In this document: piece by piece, positions 49,529 through 60,787 of the stretch
Numbering within the stretch: the first letter of the stretch is position 1
How the letters are laid out: each line of letters opens with the position of its first letter
Assembly (NCBI RefSeq): GCF_018446385.1
Contig: NC_056002.1
Span: 11,914,894-11,978,893, forward strand
Length of the DNA stretch: 64,000 bases
From: Zingiber officinale
Lineage: Eukaryota > Streptophyta > Magnoliopsida > Zingiberales > Zingiberaceae
Direction: 5' to 3'
Notes under the pieces: generated by a model
The model's input: only the letters and a program-made list of their open reading frames with translations
Told to the model about the DNA's origin: nothing
Databases searched by the model: none
Translations under genes and position numbers: made by a program

Positions 49529-51165
49529 TATGCAGGAAAAATATGAAGTAATGGAGAGTAGGGCTGTAATATCTTTGAACTTTAATTTAACTCAGCAAAA
49601 ATTCTGCTCATTTATCAGATGTCATCATGCTGTAGTACAATCATGTGACTTTTTCTGTTTTATAGGACACTAAGTTCAGATAATTCATCTGAGAACATAT
49701 TAAGATGGCATCATGGCATAGATAAATTTTCCTTTGTAGTCAGATGAACTTTGCTGCAACTCGTGAAGCATACCAGAAGAAAGGTTGGGTATGACAAACC
49801 CAGATCATATCGATCAGGTATGGAAAATCAGTCTATTGCACACACATTGTGATTTAGGGGAAGTCATTTCTTATCCACTTGTGCACTCCTGAGTCAATCA
49901 TAGGATAGCAATTGTAGTAACCTTCATTATCAATTTAAAATCCTAATCATCCAATTGATGATCACAATGAGCTCTGTTGGTTGCTTTCTGACTATAATAT
50001 ATTGCACTTATAAATAAAAAGGAAAAATTCATTCTCCCTTGGTGGACATTCTTGGGTTCTGATTATGAAATATGCAATTGGGATTTGATGCGGAAGCAGA
50101 TTACTGGACTAGTTCCTTAAATCTTCATGAATCCCTGTGAGATTCCTCAAGTCAGTCAAGGTTTGCAGGATATTTGTTGCATCCTGTTGAAATTGCCTTT
50201 CCAAACACTGAATTGCCCTGTAAAATCTTTTCTAGTACGTTAATCAGCCTAAATTCATATAGATTTTCTCCACAGAAATGCTGACTCTGCATTCTCTCAA
50301 TCTTGAAATTGTACATAATTGACCAGCCAACTAAAGGTGCCTTCAACCTTATTCAATGCTTTTATGTTGTTAATGATAAACACTTCTATTTCTAAAGGAC
50401 AATGTGATGTTGAAAATACTAAGTAAGAACAGCTTATACTCTGTTACTGACTTGTACCGTGAAAAGTATTTCATGTCTCCTACATATATTTGGAAGATAG
50501 CTGTGTGATTGAAGACTGATGAACTTGCATTTTACTCTTTATTTTTAAATTTTTTCCTTTGAGCTTGTTAATTCAACCTTCCATGGATGTTTTTGCCTTT
50601 TTATGCCTTACATCCTAAATTTTATGATGCCATTTACCAATTTCAGTGCAAGAGAGAGGGCTTCATTGAGAGAGTAAAGGAGGAAAATGGTGAAGGATGC
50701 AACATTGATGGTTTTGTGGAAGTGATCAAAGTTGTTGGAAATTTTCACTTTGCCCCTGGACAAAGCTTCCATGGAATCTTTCAATATTTTGCAAGATCTA
50801 CTAGGCATTCAGAATGACAATTATAATGTGAGAATAAAGTCCCAAATAGCATCACCTTCTACCTTGGTTATGAATGCATTGTTCTTTCAGCATCATGTAA
50901 AATTTTCAATTGATGATTAACATATTTTTTCTTCTGACTGAAACTAGATGAGCCACAAAATAAACAAATTATCTTTTGGAAAGGAATTCCCTGGTGTTAT
51001 AAATCCACTTGATGGGTAAGTTGGGAAAAACTGTCTCCCATTGTGGTATTTGTATTATATATCTGGCAATTTGTAGTTGTTTTTTATTCTAAGTTTTAAT
51101 GCTTTCATTAAATCCAGTGTCAAGTGGATGCACACAACTCACTTCTGGAATTGATTGAGATGTTT

Positions 51166-51392
51166 CAGATATGCTTTTAATTGCTACACCCGCATCCCTT
51201 AATGGCAGTGTTCTTTATTGGGATCCATGTGTAAATATATAGCTCAGTAAGGTGTGTTTATAAAACCAAACTTTATCAATAATATATAGTGGCGACTACA
51301 TGGTATCAGAGGTTGTTACAATCCTATTACTCTAAGCCTTTACTCCACACCAACTTTCTTTGAAATTACTACTTTCTTTTTTTTCCCCACAA
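51166..51392. other. Short spacer between copy A and the LINE
   Basis: Contains GGTATCAGAGG, which resembles a copia primer binding site but stands alone. No gene. Confidence 0.4.
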
Positions 51393-52253
51393 TAACAATA
51401 ACAATAACAATAACAACAACAATCAAACATTTTCCCACTAGGTAGGGTCGGCTGCATGAATCCTTTTACGCCATTGAGCTCTATCTCCTATTATATCAGC
51501 ATCTATATTTAAATAAATTTTATTTTATTTTATTGTTTCTAACCAAGTCTTTTTTGGTCTTCCTCTTCCTCGTTTGATATACATATTTATCATAGTTTTA
51601 CATCGCCTAGCTGGAGAATTTATTGGTCGTTTAAGTACATGTTCGTACCATCTTAAATGTGTCTCTCGGAGTTTTTTCTCAATAGATGCAACTCCGGCTT
51701 TCTCTCTAATGCTCTCATTTCTTATTTTGTCTATCTTCGTATGTCTACACATCCACCTTAACATCTTCATCTCTGCAACTCTCATCTTCTGCTCATGTGC
51801 TTGAGTCATAGCCCAACATTCAACTCCATATAACACAGCAGGTCTAACTGCGATTTTATAGAACTTACCTTTAAGTTTAAGAGGTACTTTACGGTCACAT
51901 AAAACACTCGACGCTCCTCTCCATTTCACCCATCCTGCTTGTATTCTATGTAAGACATCTCTCTCAATCCTTCCATCGTTTTGCAAAAATGATCCTAAAT
52001 ATTTAAATCTGTCAGTTCCGGGCAACTCGTCCTCTCCTATCTTAACAATTGTTTCATTACTTTTAATATTGCTAAACTTAAATTCCATATATTCTGTCTT
52101 TAATCTACTAAGCTTAAAACCTTTCCTTTCTAGTGTTTCCCTCCAACATTCTAATTTAGCATTTACTCTTTCACATGTTTCATCTACCAAAATAATATCA
52201 TCTGCAAACAACATGCACCACGGTACTGTGTCTTGAATGTGCGCAGTGAGTTC

Positions 52254-53385
52254 TGTAGGACCGTTAGATTCGATAGAGGGGGGGGTGAATATCGATTCGA
52301 AAAAGACGAGTATAAACGCAGCGGAAAAATAAAGTAGACACAGATGTTTTTACTTCGTTCGGAGCCTGTGACGACTCCTACTCGAAGGCCCGTGGTCCTT
52401 GACCACTTTCGTTGGGCAATCACTAACAAGTCGAAATAAGATTACAGAATAAGTACAGGAAATGCTAGTAATAATAAAGCAATACCGACAAAGAAAAATT
52501 AAATAAACACCGGAGGAGCACTTTTGTCGGAGCGTTGTTGACGTCGCGAGCGTCGGCGGCAAGACCGGCGAGAAGAGTTCTCGATAAAAATTGATTTCGA
52601 AGCTCCGCACGGGCTTCTTTTATATCTTGTTCGGGCGCTGGATCCCTTCGGGCGGAGTGTGACTCAAACCAAGATGCTCCACGTGGCGACGACTTGGTGG
52701 ATAAAATTGCCTTCGGGCGCCGGATCCCCTCGGCGCCGGACCCTGTTCGAAAGACTCATTTTCCCGCAAAACAAAGTTAGTCCGAGGCAAAAATACATCT
52801 CTGTAAAACAAATTGTTAGCAGTTAAAGTTCAGCAGATGGATAAAGAGAGTATGACTTAGATTCCGTCTTTCCGAAATCTAGTCACGATCTCGACTTAGA
52901 CATCCGAAATGGATCTAAGCCGGATCGACGCCTAATGTCCCCTTCCCGGGAACGCGTCCTCACAGTCACTCCCCTCCAGTGACTTACCTCACTTACCTGC
53001 CAGACGTCCGGTCAGCCCGTCGACCCGTCTGGACTTCTCGCCAAGCGTCCGGTCAGCCCGTCGACCCGCTTGGACTTCTCGCCAGCTATCCGGTCAGCCC
53101 GTCGACCTAGCTGGACTTCTCGCCAAGCGTCCGGTCAGCCCGTCGACCCGCTTGGACTTCTCGCCAGCTATCCGGTCAGACCGTCGACCTAGCTGGACTT
53201 CTCGCCAAGCGTCCGGTCAGCCCGTCGACCCGCTTGGACTCTCGCCAGCTATCCGGTCAGCCCGTCGACCTAGCTGGACTTCTCCTGCACACTCGATCAA
53301 AGTGTCAGACAACAACAAGACTAACTTAACCTATTTGTCATTCATCAAAACCTAGGTTAAATCGTTAGTGCTAGCCGCACCAACA
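52254..53385 (-). mobile_element. 1132-bp solo LTR in the LINE reverse transcriptase
   Basis: On the minus strand it starts TGTTGGTGCGGC and ends CGGTCCTACA, with a perfect 5-bp target repeat (AGTTC on the plus strand, 52249-52253 and 53386-53390). A TATA box, TATAAAAG, lies on the minus strand at 52617-52624, which orients the LTR leftward. About 380 nt upstream of it in that orientation lies the hairpin array (53000-53277). No internal element sequence remains, so this is a recombined solo LTR. The start is like SIRE/Maximus-type copia LTRs as I remember them, but that is not secure. A G8-9 run lies near 52279. Confidence 0.87.
53000..53277. repeat. Seven-unit array of 41-bp hairpin repeats with covarying stems
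   Basis: Units start at 53000, 53041, 53082, 53123, 53164, 53205 and 53245. Each has a 7-bp inverted repeat around a loop near TCCGGTCAGCCCGTCGACC, then a GACTTCTCG linker. Stem left arms are CCAGACG (unit 1), CCAAGCG (2, 4, 6) and CCAGCTA (3, 5, 7). The right arms are the exact complements CGTCTGG, CGCTTGG and TAGCTGG. Four of the seven base pairs vary and all stay Watson-Crick. Within the loop GGTC and GACC can pair further. Units 2-7 alternate, an 82-bp higher-order repeat. The array is in the presumed U3 of the solo LTR. Confidence 0.95.
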
Positions 53386-55449
53386 AGTTCGTCCATAATT
53401 AGTCTAAAAAGATAGGGACTTAGAGTTGATCCTTGATATAACCCTATCTTTATTGGAAATTCTTCAGTCACTTCGCCTGAAGTTTTTACTCTGGTTGTTA
53501 TATCCTCATACATATCCTTAATTAGTTCAATATATGTTACGCTAACACATTTCTTTTCTAAAATTCTCCATATAATTTCTCTTGAGACTCTATTATAAGC
53601 TTTTTCTAAGTCAATGAATACCATGTGTAGATTTTATTTTCGCTCCCGATATTTTTCAATTAATTGTCTAAGAAGATGTATAGCTTCTATTGTCGACCTT
53701 CTAGGCATGAACCCAAATTGATTTTCTGTTACTGTGGTCTTCTTCCTTAATCTTTTTTCTATTACTTTTTCCAAAAGTTTCATAATATGACTCATTAGTT
53801 TAATACCCCTATAGTTTGCACAATTTTGCACATCTCTCTTGTTCTTATATAAGAGAACTAGAGTACTTATCCACCATTGATCAGACATTTTTTTCGTTTT
53901 CAATATCATGTTAAATAATTTTGTAAGTCATTCAATGCCTTGTTTCCCTAAACACTTCCATACCTCTATCGAAATATCATCTGGTCCAACAATTTTTCCA
54001 TTGTGCATCTCATTTAAAGTTTGTTTTACTTCTGCAGTTTGAATTTTATGATAAAAATTAAAATTTCTATGCTCATTTGACCTACTTAAATTATCTAAGT
54101 TAAGTTGGTCACCTAAACCTTCATTAAAAAGTTGATGAAAATACCTCTTCCACCGCTCTTTTATTTCTCCATCGTTTACTAATATCCTATTACATTCATC
54201 TTTAATACATTTTATTTGGCTAAGATCACTTGTTTTCCTTTCTCTCACTTTAGTTATTCTATAAATGTCTCTTTCCCCTTCTTTTGTATTCAATTTTTGA
54301 TATAATCGTTCAAAAGTTTCATTTTTTGCTTCACTCACTACTTTCTTAGCTTCTTTCTTGGCTATTGTATATTTTTTTTAAGTTTTCCTCGTTCTTGCAA
54401 ATATATAATTCCTTATAAGTTATTCATTTTTCCTTCACTTTCTTTTGTACTTTCTCATTCCACCACCAAGATTCTTTACCTAGTGGTGCATGACCCTTTA
54501 ACTCACCGAATACACTCTTAGTTACTATTTTCAACTTTGATACCATCTTATCCCGTGTTATATTAGAGTTATCGTATATTTCACCCAATGCTTGTACTTC
54601 TACTTTCTCCTTAAATATATATTGTTTCCCATCCTTTAACTTCCACCACTTAATTCTAGGAATCATATATATTTTCTTTCTATCAATACTATGTTTGTGG
54701 CATATATCTAACACTACTAACCTATATTGGATAGTTAAGCTTTCTCCAGGGATGACTTTACAATATTTACAAATCTTTCTATCCTTCTTCCTAACTATAA
54801 GAAGTCAATTTGCGATTTATTATTCCCACTTTTGAATGTGACTAAGTGTTCTTTTCTTTTCTTTTATTAAAAAATGTATTAGCTAATTTAAGGTCATATG
54901 CTATCGCAAAATCTAATATAGTTTTCCCTTCATCATTCCTCATTCCAAACACATAACTCCTATGTACTTGCTCATATTCCTCATTTTTCACTCCGACATG
55001 CCCATTTAAATCACCTCCTATTAAAATCATTTCATTTGGTGGAATATTTTGTAATATTTCATCTAAGTCCTCCCAAAACCTTGATTTGGTAGCTTCATCT
55101 AATCCTACTTGTGGTGCATATACGCTAATTATGTTCATAGTTTCTTTCACTACTATTATCTTAAGGGGCTATAATTCTATCTCCTTTTCTAACTATTCCT
55201 ACAACTTCATCCTTTAACAAATTATCTACAATAATACCCACTCCATTTCTTGTTTTACTCTTTCCAATGTACCATAACTTAAAACCCGAGTTCTCAATCA
55301 TCTTTGCCTTCTCGCTTATCCATTTTGTCTCTTGTACACACAAAATATTAATTATTCTCCTAATTATCATATCTACTACTTCCATTGATTTACCAGTGAG
55401 AGTTCCTATATTCCATGTTCTAAATCTTAGCTATTGGTTTTCCTATCAT

Positions 55450-55640
55450 ATTTGTTCTTATCCAACCTATGGTGTGAGAACTCTTGCCTATTTAACACTA
55501 CACCCAAGTTCTCATGGAGATGTAGCAACCTTTGCTGAGACGTTACAGTCGGACCCTGTAACGCGAACTCTAGCATATTTAGCACTACACCCGAGTTCTG
55601 GAGATGTAGTGGTCCTTGCCGAGACGTTACAGTCAGACCC
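55450..55640 (-). repeat. Near-duplicate ~85-bp block in the LINE leader
   Basis: The block with TAACGTCTC(G/A)GCAA and CTACATCTCC, then GGGTGTAGTG, is present twice in tandem with small differences. Confidence 0.8.
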
Positions 55641-55846
55641 TGCAACACGTTCCTTCCGGGGAACAACCTAGCATTAGCACAATAATTTAATGGATCCATT
55701 CATTGAATATTTGTCATAGTTTTGACGCTCGCTGACAACCTAACGCAACCCTCCTCCTTTATCCGGGCTTGGAACCGGCCATGACAGGTCGAATCCTAGA
55801 AACAGCCTCTTACAAAAAGCAGGGTAAGGCTGCGTACAATGGATCC

Positions 55847-57150
55847 ATGACCGGCTTTAGGCGTAGGCCATTAAGGCCTATGCCTAGGGCCCCAATTTTT
55901 ATTTGGACCATTATTTTTAATATATTACATATATTTTATATGTTTTTTTAAGAGAATGGAAAAAATAGGGTCCGCATGATAAAAGATAAAAGATTACATA
56001 ATCTCATTCTCTAAAAATTAGGTTCATTATTTTTAATATATTAAATATATTTTTATGTATATTTTTTTTAAGAAGATGGAAAAGAATAGACCCCACGTGA
56101 TTAAATATTTACATGATCTCAATTTATCAAAGCTTCGGATTTCACAAAGATCTCATTAGAGTTACAATGATAGAGTCATAAATGGACACTTTTTTTTAAC
56201 AAATTAAATTTATTTTTAATTATAGATATTATTTTATAAAATCTAATATATTTCTCTTCAATATCTATCCATCATAGCCTACTACTCTCTTACATTTTTG
56301 ATTCATTAGTGATGCTTTATTTTATTAATTTTTTTTATAGATACCTTTATCAGTTTGCTTCCTTGATAAACATTAAGTTTAACTTTTATTTAAATATGTT
56401 TATAGTTATAAATTATTCGATTTTACCTTTGTGTCCATCCATCATTTACAATTATTTTGATTTAGGTAATGAAAAATATGATTTATTTTTGTTCCTTTGC
56501 TCTATGCCTAAAAATGCTTCTATTTAGTTTTTGATAAATGATAATGGCCGGTTTGATTTCAGTGTAATATTTATTTTCTAAGGATTGTATTCAGTTTTAT
56601 CATTTTATATATTATTTTTTATTTATTTATTTTTTGTGCTTCACCGATAATAATGAGTTGAGCATGAGAGTATGATTTTTTTTTTTATTGTTATTCTATT
56701 TCATCATTCTTATAATCTTATTTTCTCAATTTTGTTCATTTTTGTAAGAGTTGTTATATCCATCTTTCATTTAAATAATTAGATATACTTCTATCTTTCT
56801 TCATTTTAAAATAATTTTGAATATATTTTTTTTAAGCTAAACTTGAGATGTATTATTATATATATTAATAATATTTTGTTTAATACCGTAAAATTTATAT
56901 TTCTCTAAATTTGGTTATCAAAACTTGAATATAAAAATTTAATTAATAATTTTATATCTAAAAAAGTAAAAGTGAGGAAATTAAATTATATAAAAAATAT
57001 TTTTTAAAATTCATATTTAATTTGTTAAAAAAATTAAACGATCGTTTTTATCCGAATGAAAAAAGATGAGAGAATTTTTTTAAAAACAATATCAAAGACC
57101 TAGAAAAAAATTTTCCGCCTAGGCCTCAAATATACTTGAGCCTGTCTTGA
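55847..57150. mobile_element. hAT-like non-autonomous element candidate
   Basis: An 8-bp repeat ATGGATCC lies at 55839-55846 and 57151-57158, the hAT target size. The inner ends share GACCGGCTTTAGG on the left and, reverse-complemented, GACAGGCTCAAG on the right, only a partial inverted match. The left end also carries a CCTAGGGCCCC-type block and the right end CCGCCTAGGCCTC, both typical of hAT-derived plant repeats. The 1.3-kb body is AT-rich and non-coding, with an internal ~125-bp imperfect duplication (55910-56120). Confidence 0.5.
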
Positions 57151-57158
57151 ATGGATCC

Positions 57159-57349
57159 TTTCTCAGAATCCCGCATGAAAAACTCTGTATATCAAACTGT
57201 CATTTTTATCTCTTTTAATTGATGTGGATAATGTTCTTCATATTCCTACACCATTATCATTTCCTATACCTCTATGAATATTCCTATGACAGTTACTAAG
57301 GCTCCCTCATCTAGGCACCTACTTTATGGGTGTATAGTCGAAGATGATG
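57159..57349. other. Short spacer, possibly copia polyprotein remnant
   Basis: Follows the hAT-like element. No similarity I can name with confidence. Confidence 0.3.
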
Positions 57350-58920
57350 CGATCCTCCAGTGCCTCCTTTGATATTGTTCACCTACTCCTGTTTTAGAAT
57401 CCCTTTAGTTTGGATCTTCCCACCATACGCTAAGATACTAAAAAATAATCTACTTTCCATCCTCTTTCTCGTTTTTACCTATGTTTCATTATTACCCAGC
57501 TACTCTGCCTTCCTTTCTTCCTGCCCCCATAAAGGTTTTTTTTTTTTTATCTCGGCTTGGAGGTAGGCTATTATTGATGAGATGTGCACTTTACTTTAAT
57601 GACACTTGGGAATTAGTTCCTCTTACCCGTGGGAGATCAAATGTAGGGTGTCGATAGGTATTCACAGTCAAGGATTCTCTAGATGGTTCTGTGGATAGCC
57701 TCAAAGCCCATTTGGAGGCGAAAGGATACACACAAATTTATGAAGTTGATTATCTGGATACCTTTTCTTCAATGCCCAAGATCATTTCAGTTTGTAGCTC
57801 CTCTCCCTGACTGCTACATTCCACTAACCACTTCATCAACTAAAAAACTATTTTCGTCGATGACTTTAAACTCAAGTATTTGGGTGACTTTAAGAGTAAG
57901 ACTGTAAATGAACCAAGCGTTCGTGAATAAATTTGGTGTTCGACTTGGTAAGAGCTTGTTTATGTTTGTTCAATATACATAAGATTAATTAAACAAACAA
58001 GATTGAACAGCTCGTTAAGCTAAACCAACAAGCTTGAACACATATGTGTTCGGCTCGTTAACGTTCGTGAACAATGTTCATGAACAATGTTCACGAACCA
58101 TACTTATTAATAAAACTCTTTCAATATGCTAAATAAATAATAAAATAAAATAAATAAATTTAAATTATCAATCTTAATAATCAATCAAACAATTAAAAGT
58201 TTCAAACAATCAAACAAGCTTGAATTGAGAGTTTGATAACATCTAAACGAACCAAGCTCAAATCAAGCTCAAGCCAAGCTCGAACCAAGCCCAAGCCAAG
58301 CTCAAGCCAAGCTCAAGCCAAGCTTGAATTGAGAGCTTGATAACATTTAAATGAACCAAGCTCAAGCCAAGCTTCAAACAAACTCAAGCTCATAAAAAAT
58401 AAACCAAGCCAAGCTTGAACACTCATTTCAAAAGCTTGGTTCATTTTAAGCTCGGCTCGGCTCGGCTCGGTTATCTTATCAAATAAGCTTGAACACCCCA
58501 AAATTCGGCTCGGCTCGGCTCGTTTACAGCCCTATTTAAGAGGAGAGAAAGATATTCATATTTCACAACGCAAGATATACTAGATATGCTTAAAGAGATT
58601 GACATGATGAGGGCTAAACTAGATTCAAATGAGATTAGTACTTAAGATAGGAGGAATCATTGAGTAATTCAAAGAAATAGAGAAGATTGGTTGGAAAATT
58701 AAACTGTCTTATAGTCGCTAGCTCCCAATTATTGGATCTCACATCTCATTAGTGTTAGTGTTGGATCTAACATTTCATTTAGTGTTAGTGTGTTATCTTT
58801 TGGAGAATTCATGTCATGATCACTGTGAAGCAGCTATAGAATTGTATAGTACCTTAAGAGTGCTCTAGGAAAAGACCTGTTTTTTTGTTATGTGACCAAG
58901 GTTATCTACAAAGCGTGGGG
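57350..58920 (+). pseudogene. Decayed Ty1/copia reverse transcriptase fragment
   Basis: On the plus strand, 57590-57890 reads NDTWELVPLTRGRSNVGCR, FTVKDSLDGSV, LKAHLEAKGYTQIYEVDY and DTFSSMPKI, the start of a copia RT. After the hAT element at 57897-58534 the frame resumes with SYFTTQDILDMLKEIDMM (compare ISQRKYTLDLLKETGM in the family) and, near 58690-58900, a segment similar to PDISFAVSVVSQF and RILRYLKSAPGKG. Stops and deletions are frequent: the piece between DVKNAFL and the FLGIE region is largely missing. It is a different copia family from the element at 46243. Confidence 0.7.
57897..58534. mobile_element. 638-bp hAT non-autonomous element in the copia fragment
   Basis: A perfect 8-bp target repeat TTTAAGAG (57889-57896, 58535-58542) flanks inverted ends TAAGACTGTAAATGAACC and TAGGGCTGTAAACGAGCC (15 of 18 match). 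The body is a dense mixture of AAGCTCAAGCC, AAGCTTGA and CGGCTCGGCT words and contains a ~100-bp internal duplication (58200-58370). No transposase is present. Confidence 0.85.
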
Positions 58921-59078
58921 AACTTGATGCAAATTGGAATTTTAAATAAAATTGTACGAAATGTTTTAATTAAGAGGATAGAATTATTAGCTGGGTGGAT
59001 ATATATGGTATCTAATTTAGTAGGGAGTTGATTAACTGTAATTATCCGAAATTATCAAGTTGGGTAATAACGTAACCA

Positions 59079-59086
59079 TATAAAAG
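59079..59086 (+). promoter_or_regulatory. TATA box of the copy B gene
   Basis: TATAAAAG, followed about 30 nt later by a GC-rich, CT-rich leader (59110-59335) that ends in GAAAG/GCAAGT, which could be a donor of GC-AG type. The minus-strand frames over this leader look like shadows. Confidence 0.6.
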
Positions 59087-59109
59087 CCTACAAAACATTG
59101 TTTCCCCCC

Positions 59110-60787
59110 TTCCTTCTTCCCGCTCCACGCCCCAAATATCGCCGTCCCTCTTCTCGCCCTCTCCACCAAATCGACGAAGCATCCCGGCAGGCCTCGAGCT
59201 CCGGCCAGGCGCCACCACACGCGGGCGAGTTTCTAGAGACGGCGCGAGCAGACGCAGAGCTTGCGACGGTCTTTCCGGCGGCGCGATAATCTTGGGCGAG
59301 ACCTTCTGGCGATTGTACGAGGAAGAGAAAGGCAAGTTCTCTCTAATACGATGGTATGAGGTCTATGAGGTGGGGGATTCGGTGCTTGGGAGGAGGTGAT
59401 GTGCTTGTTTTCTGTTCTAGGTGTCGCGATTTGATTTAGTTGAATTAAAAAAAAAGATAAGGGGAAGACGTTCTAGGGAGTTAGGTCGTGAATCGATTTC
59501 CTTTGAGGTTTTTTCTTCTTCTCGGGTTTTCTTTCGGGTTCTGATTTGTTCTTGCTCATAGGAACGGATGAACTTGGTGGATTGTGGGTGCTCTGTAATA
59601 CTCTGTATCGTTTTGGTTCCTCGCAGTGTTCTTTTGGATTTCATTCGCAGCATGATTAAGTTTATGTGATTGGTTCAGTAAGGCGTGGATTTCTGATTTA
59701 CAAGTTCGGTTTCTTCTTCTTGATAGCTTGAGTTCCGGCATTTGTTGTTGATTTGCTTGCTCCTAGTGTTTCTGAAAGTTTCAAATAGATGTTGGTGGTC
59801 TAAACCTTGATAAATCACGTTTTTGTTCTTCCTGTTGCTTTTGAAATGCTGGTCAGATTGGAATATGTGGATCCAATTCGATGTTGTTCTGTTTTCCGAT
59901 TAGTTGTGGATTTGGTTTGGATTCAATGCGAGGTTGTTCTGCTCCTATGATTAGTTGTGGATTTTTGGAACTGATTCAGCAGATTTCAATGCATTGCTAT
60001 GGCGATTACAAGTTTCTTGGTGGGCTCTGGAATTCCAGAATGGTGTGAATTGGTTGGAGATTTAGTCGATGGTGATCTTGGGTTCCTATCGATTTAGCTG
60101 CAATTTGGTGGATAAATCTAGTAGGTTATAGGGTGATCTTGGGTTCCTATCTAGTAGGTTATAGCTGCTATGGTTCTGCTGTGGTAAGTGCGCTATCAAA
60201 TTGTGTATCATGAGCTCAATGGGTTTCATGTTTTCCATGTCAGTTTCCATTCTCGTGATCTTCCTCTACTTCGTTATGCATGACTTAGGTACAGGATTTA
60301 GCTTGGCTTTCCTATGTGTATGCTTACTTCAACTGTTTTCTTTCAAGGTAGGAATGTTTATAGAATGAATGAAATGAGCTATTGATATAAGTATACCGTG
60401 GATAGATTATATTCTTATGTGGCTAATTGGATGAATATGAGCATATGTGGTGAGTATGGGTTGGGTGTCCCGGGATGCCCTCCGGGGAGGGCCCTTCCAA
60501 ACGTAAACTCATGATGCTTACGTTATAGGTGAGGGTGATACCTCCTAGGATATAATAGAGGGCATGCGGACGGAGTAGATGAGAAGGCGGGATAGACGCA
60601 TGACACACTGTCTGGACGTCTTAGGAGTGTTGTGCAGTCTTGTTTCTTATGTGCCCTTCTTATTGTATGAGGAGTTGTATTGGTTCTTCCTTGTTACTTT
60701 TGTTAACCACTAGATTGAGATGTACAGGTTATGTTGGGTATGGTGGTTTATTGTGATGGGTTTGCTATTCTGGTATTTTTACAGCAG
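59110..60787 (+). other. Leader exon and 5' UTR intron of the copy B gene (inferred)
   Basis: GC-rich start (59110-59335), then T-rich intron-like sequence without a supported frame up to the acceptor-like TTTTTACAGCAG before 60788. It is inferred from base composition and signals only. Confidence 0.4.

Larger units (their letters stand above)
44210..51165 (+). pseudogene. Segmental copy A: broken small gene plus ERGIC3/ERV46-like exons
   Basis: This stretch matches 60905-63555 (copy B) nearly base for base in long blocks. It holds a decayed version of the small gene of copy B (44210-45420; a stop follows NLRTI in its second exon) and three exons of an ERGIC3/ERV46-like ER-Golgi cargo receptor: 49744-49817 (frameshifted, with LCCNS and EAYQKKGW, TNPDHIDQ), 50647-50827 (CKREGFIERVKEENGEGCNI, HFAPGQSFHG, then a frameshift) and 50948-51015 (SHKINKLSFGKEFPGVINPLDG). 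Differences from B include an extra ~800 bp near 44330-45080, an extra ~440 bp near 45575-46010, and the copia element at 46243-49528. The GC-rich first coding exon and the promoter of copy B are missing, so A is probably not expressed. Similarity ends at about 51165. Confidence 0.75.
51393..55848 (-). mobile_element. RTE-type LINE, decayed, with 5' leader and 3' tail
   Basis: The minus-strand 3' end is GCCGACCCTACCTAGTGGG followed by a (TTATTG)n-like tail at 51393-51425, the standard end of plant RTE elements. Coding parts: endonuclease (55440-54842; FRTWNIGTLTGKSMEVVDM, ILCVQETKW, and GGDLNGHVG), middle region (54714-53928), reverse transcriptase (53909-51525; WWISTLVLLYKNK, FADDIILVDET, then GFKLSRLKTEYM). 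The 5' leader (55450-55848) has a near-duplicated ~85-bp block. Many stops and frameshifts (for example after RDNYSNI-like region and at 54360) break the frame. It is interrupted at 52254-53385 by a solo LTR, with both LINE flanks in register (MDELV / ELTAHIQDTVPWCM). The 5' end abuts a hAT-like element. Confidence 0.88.

Noticed and set aside
51240-51310. GGTATCAGAGG as the primer binding site of another copia element
   Set aside because: No LTR end or gag sequence is adjacent; the word alone is not enough.
59032-59335. Minus-strand frames over the GC-rich leader of the copy B gene
   Set aside because: The TATA box and leader read on the plus strand; the frames have no family resemblance.
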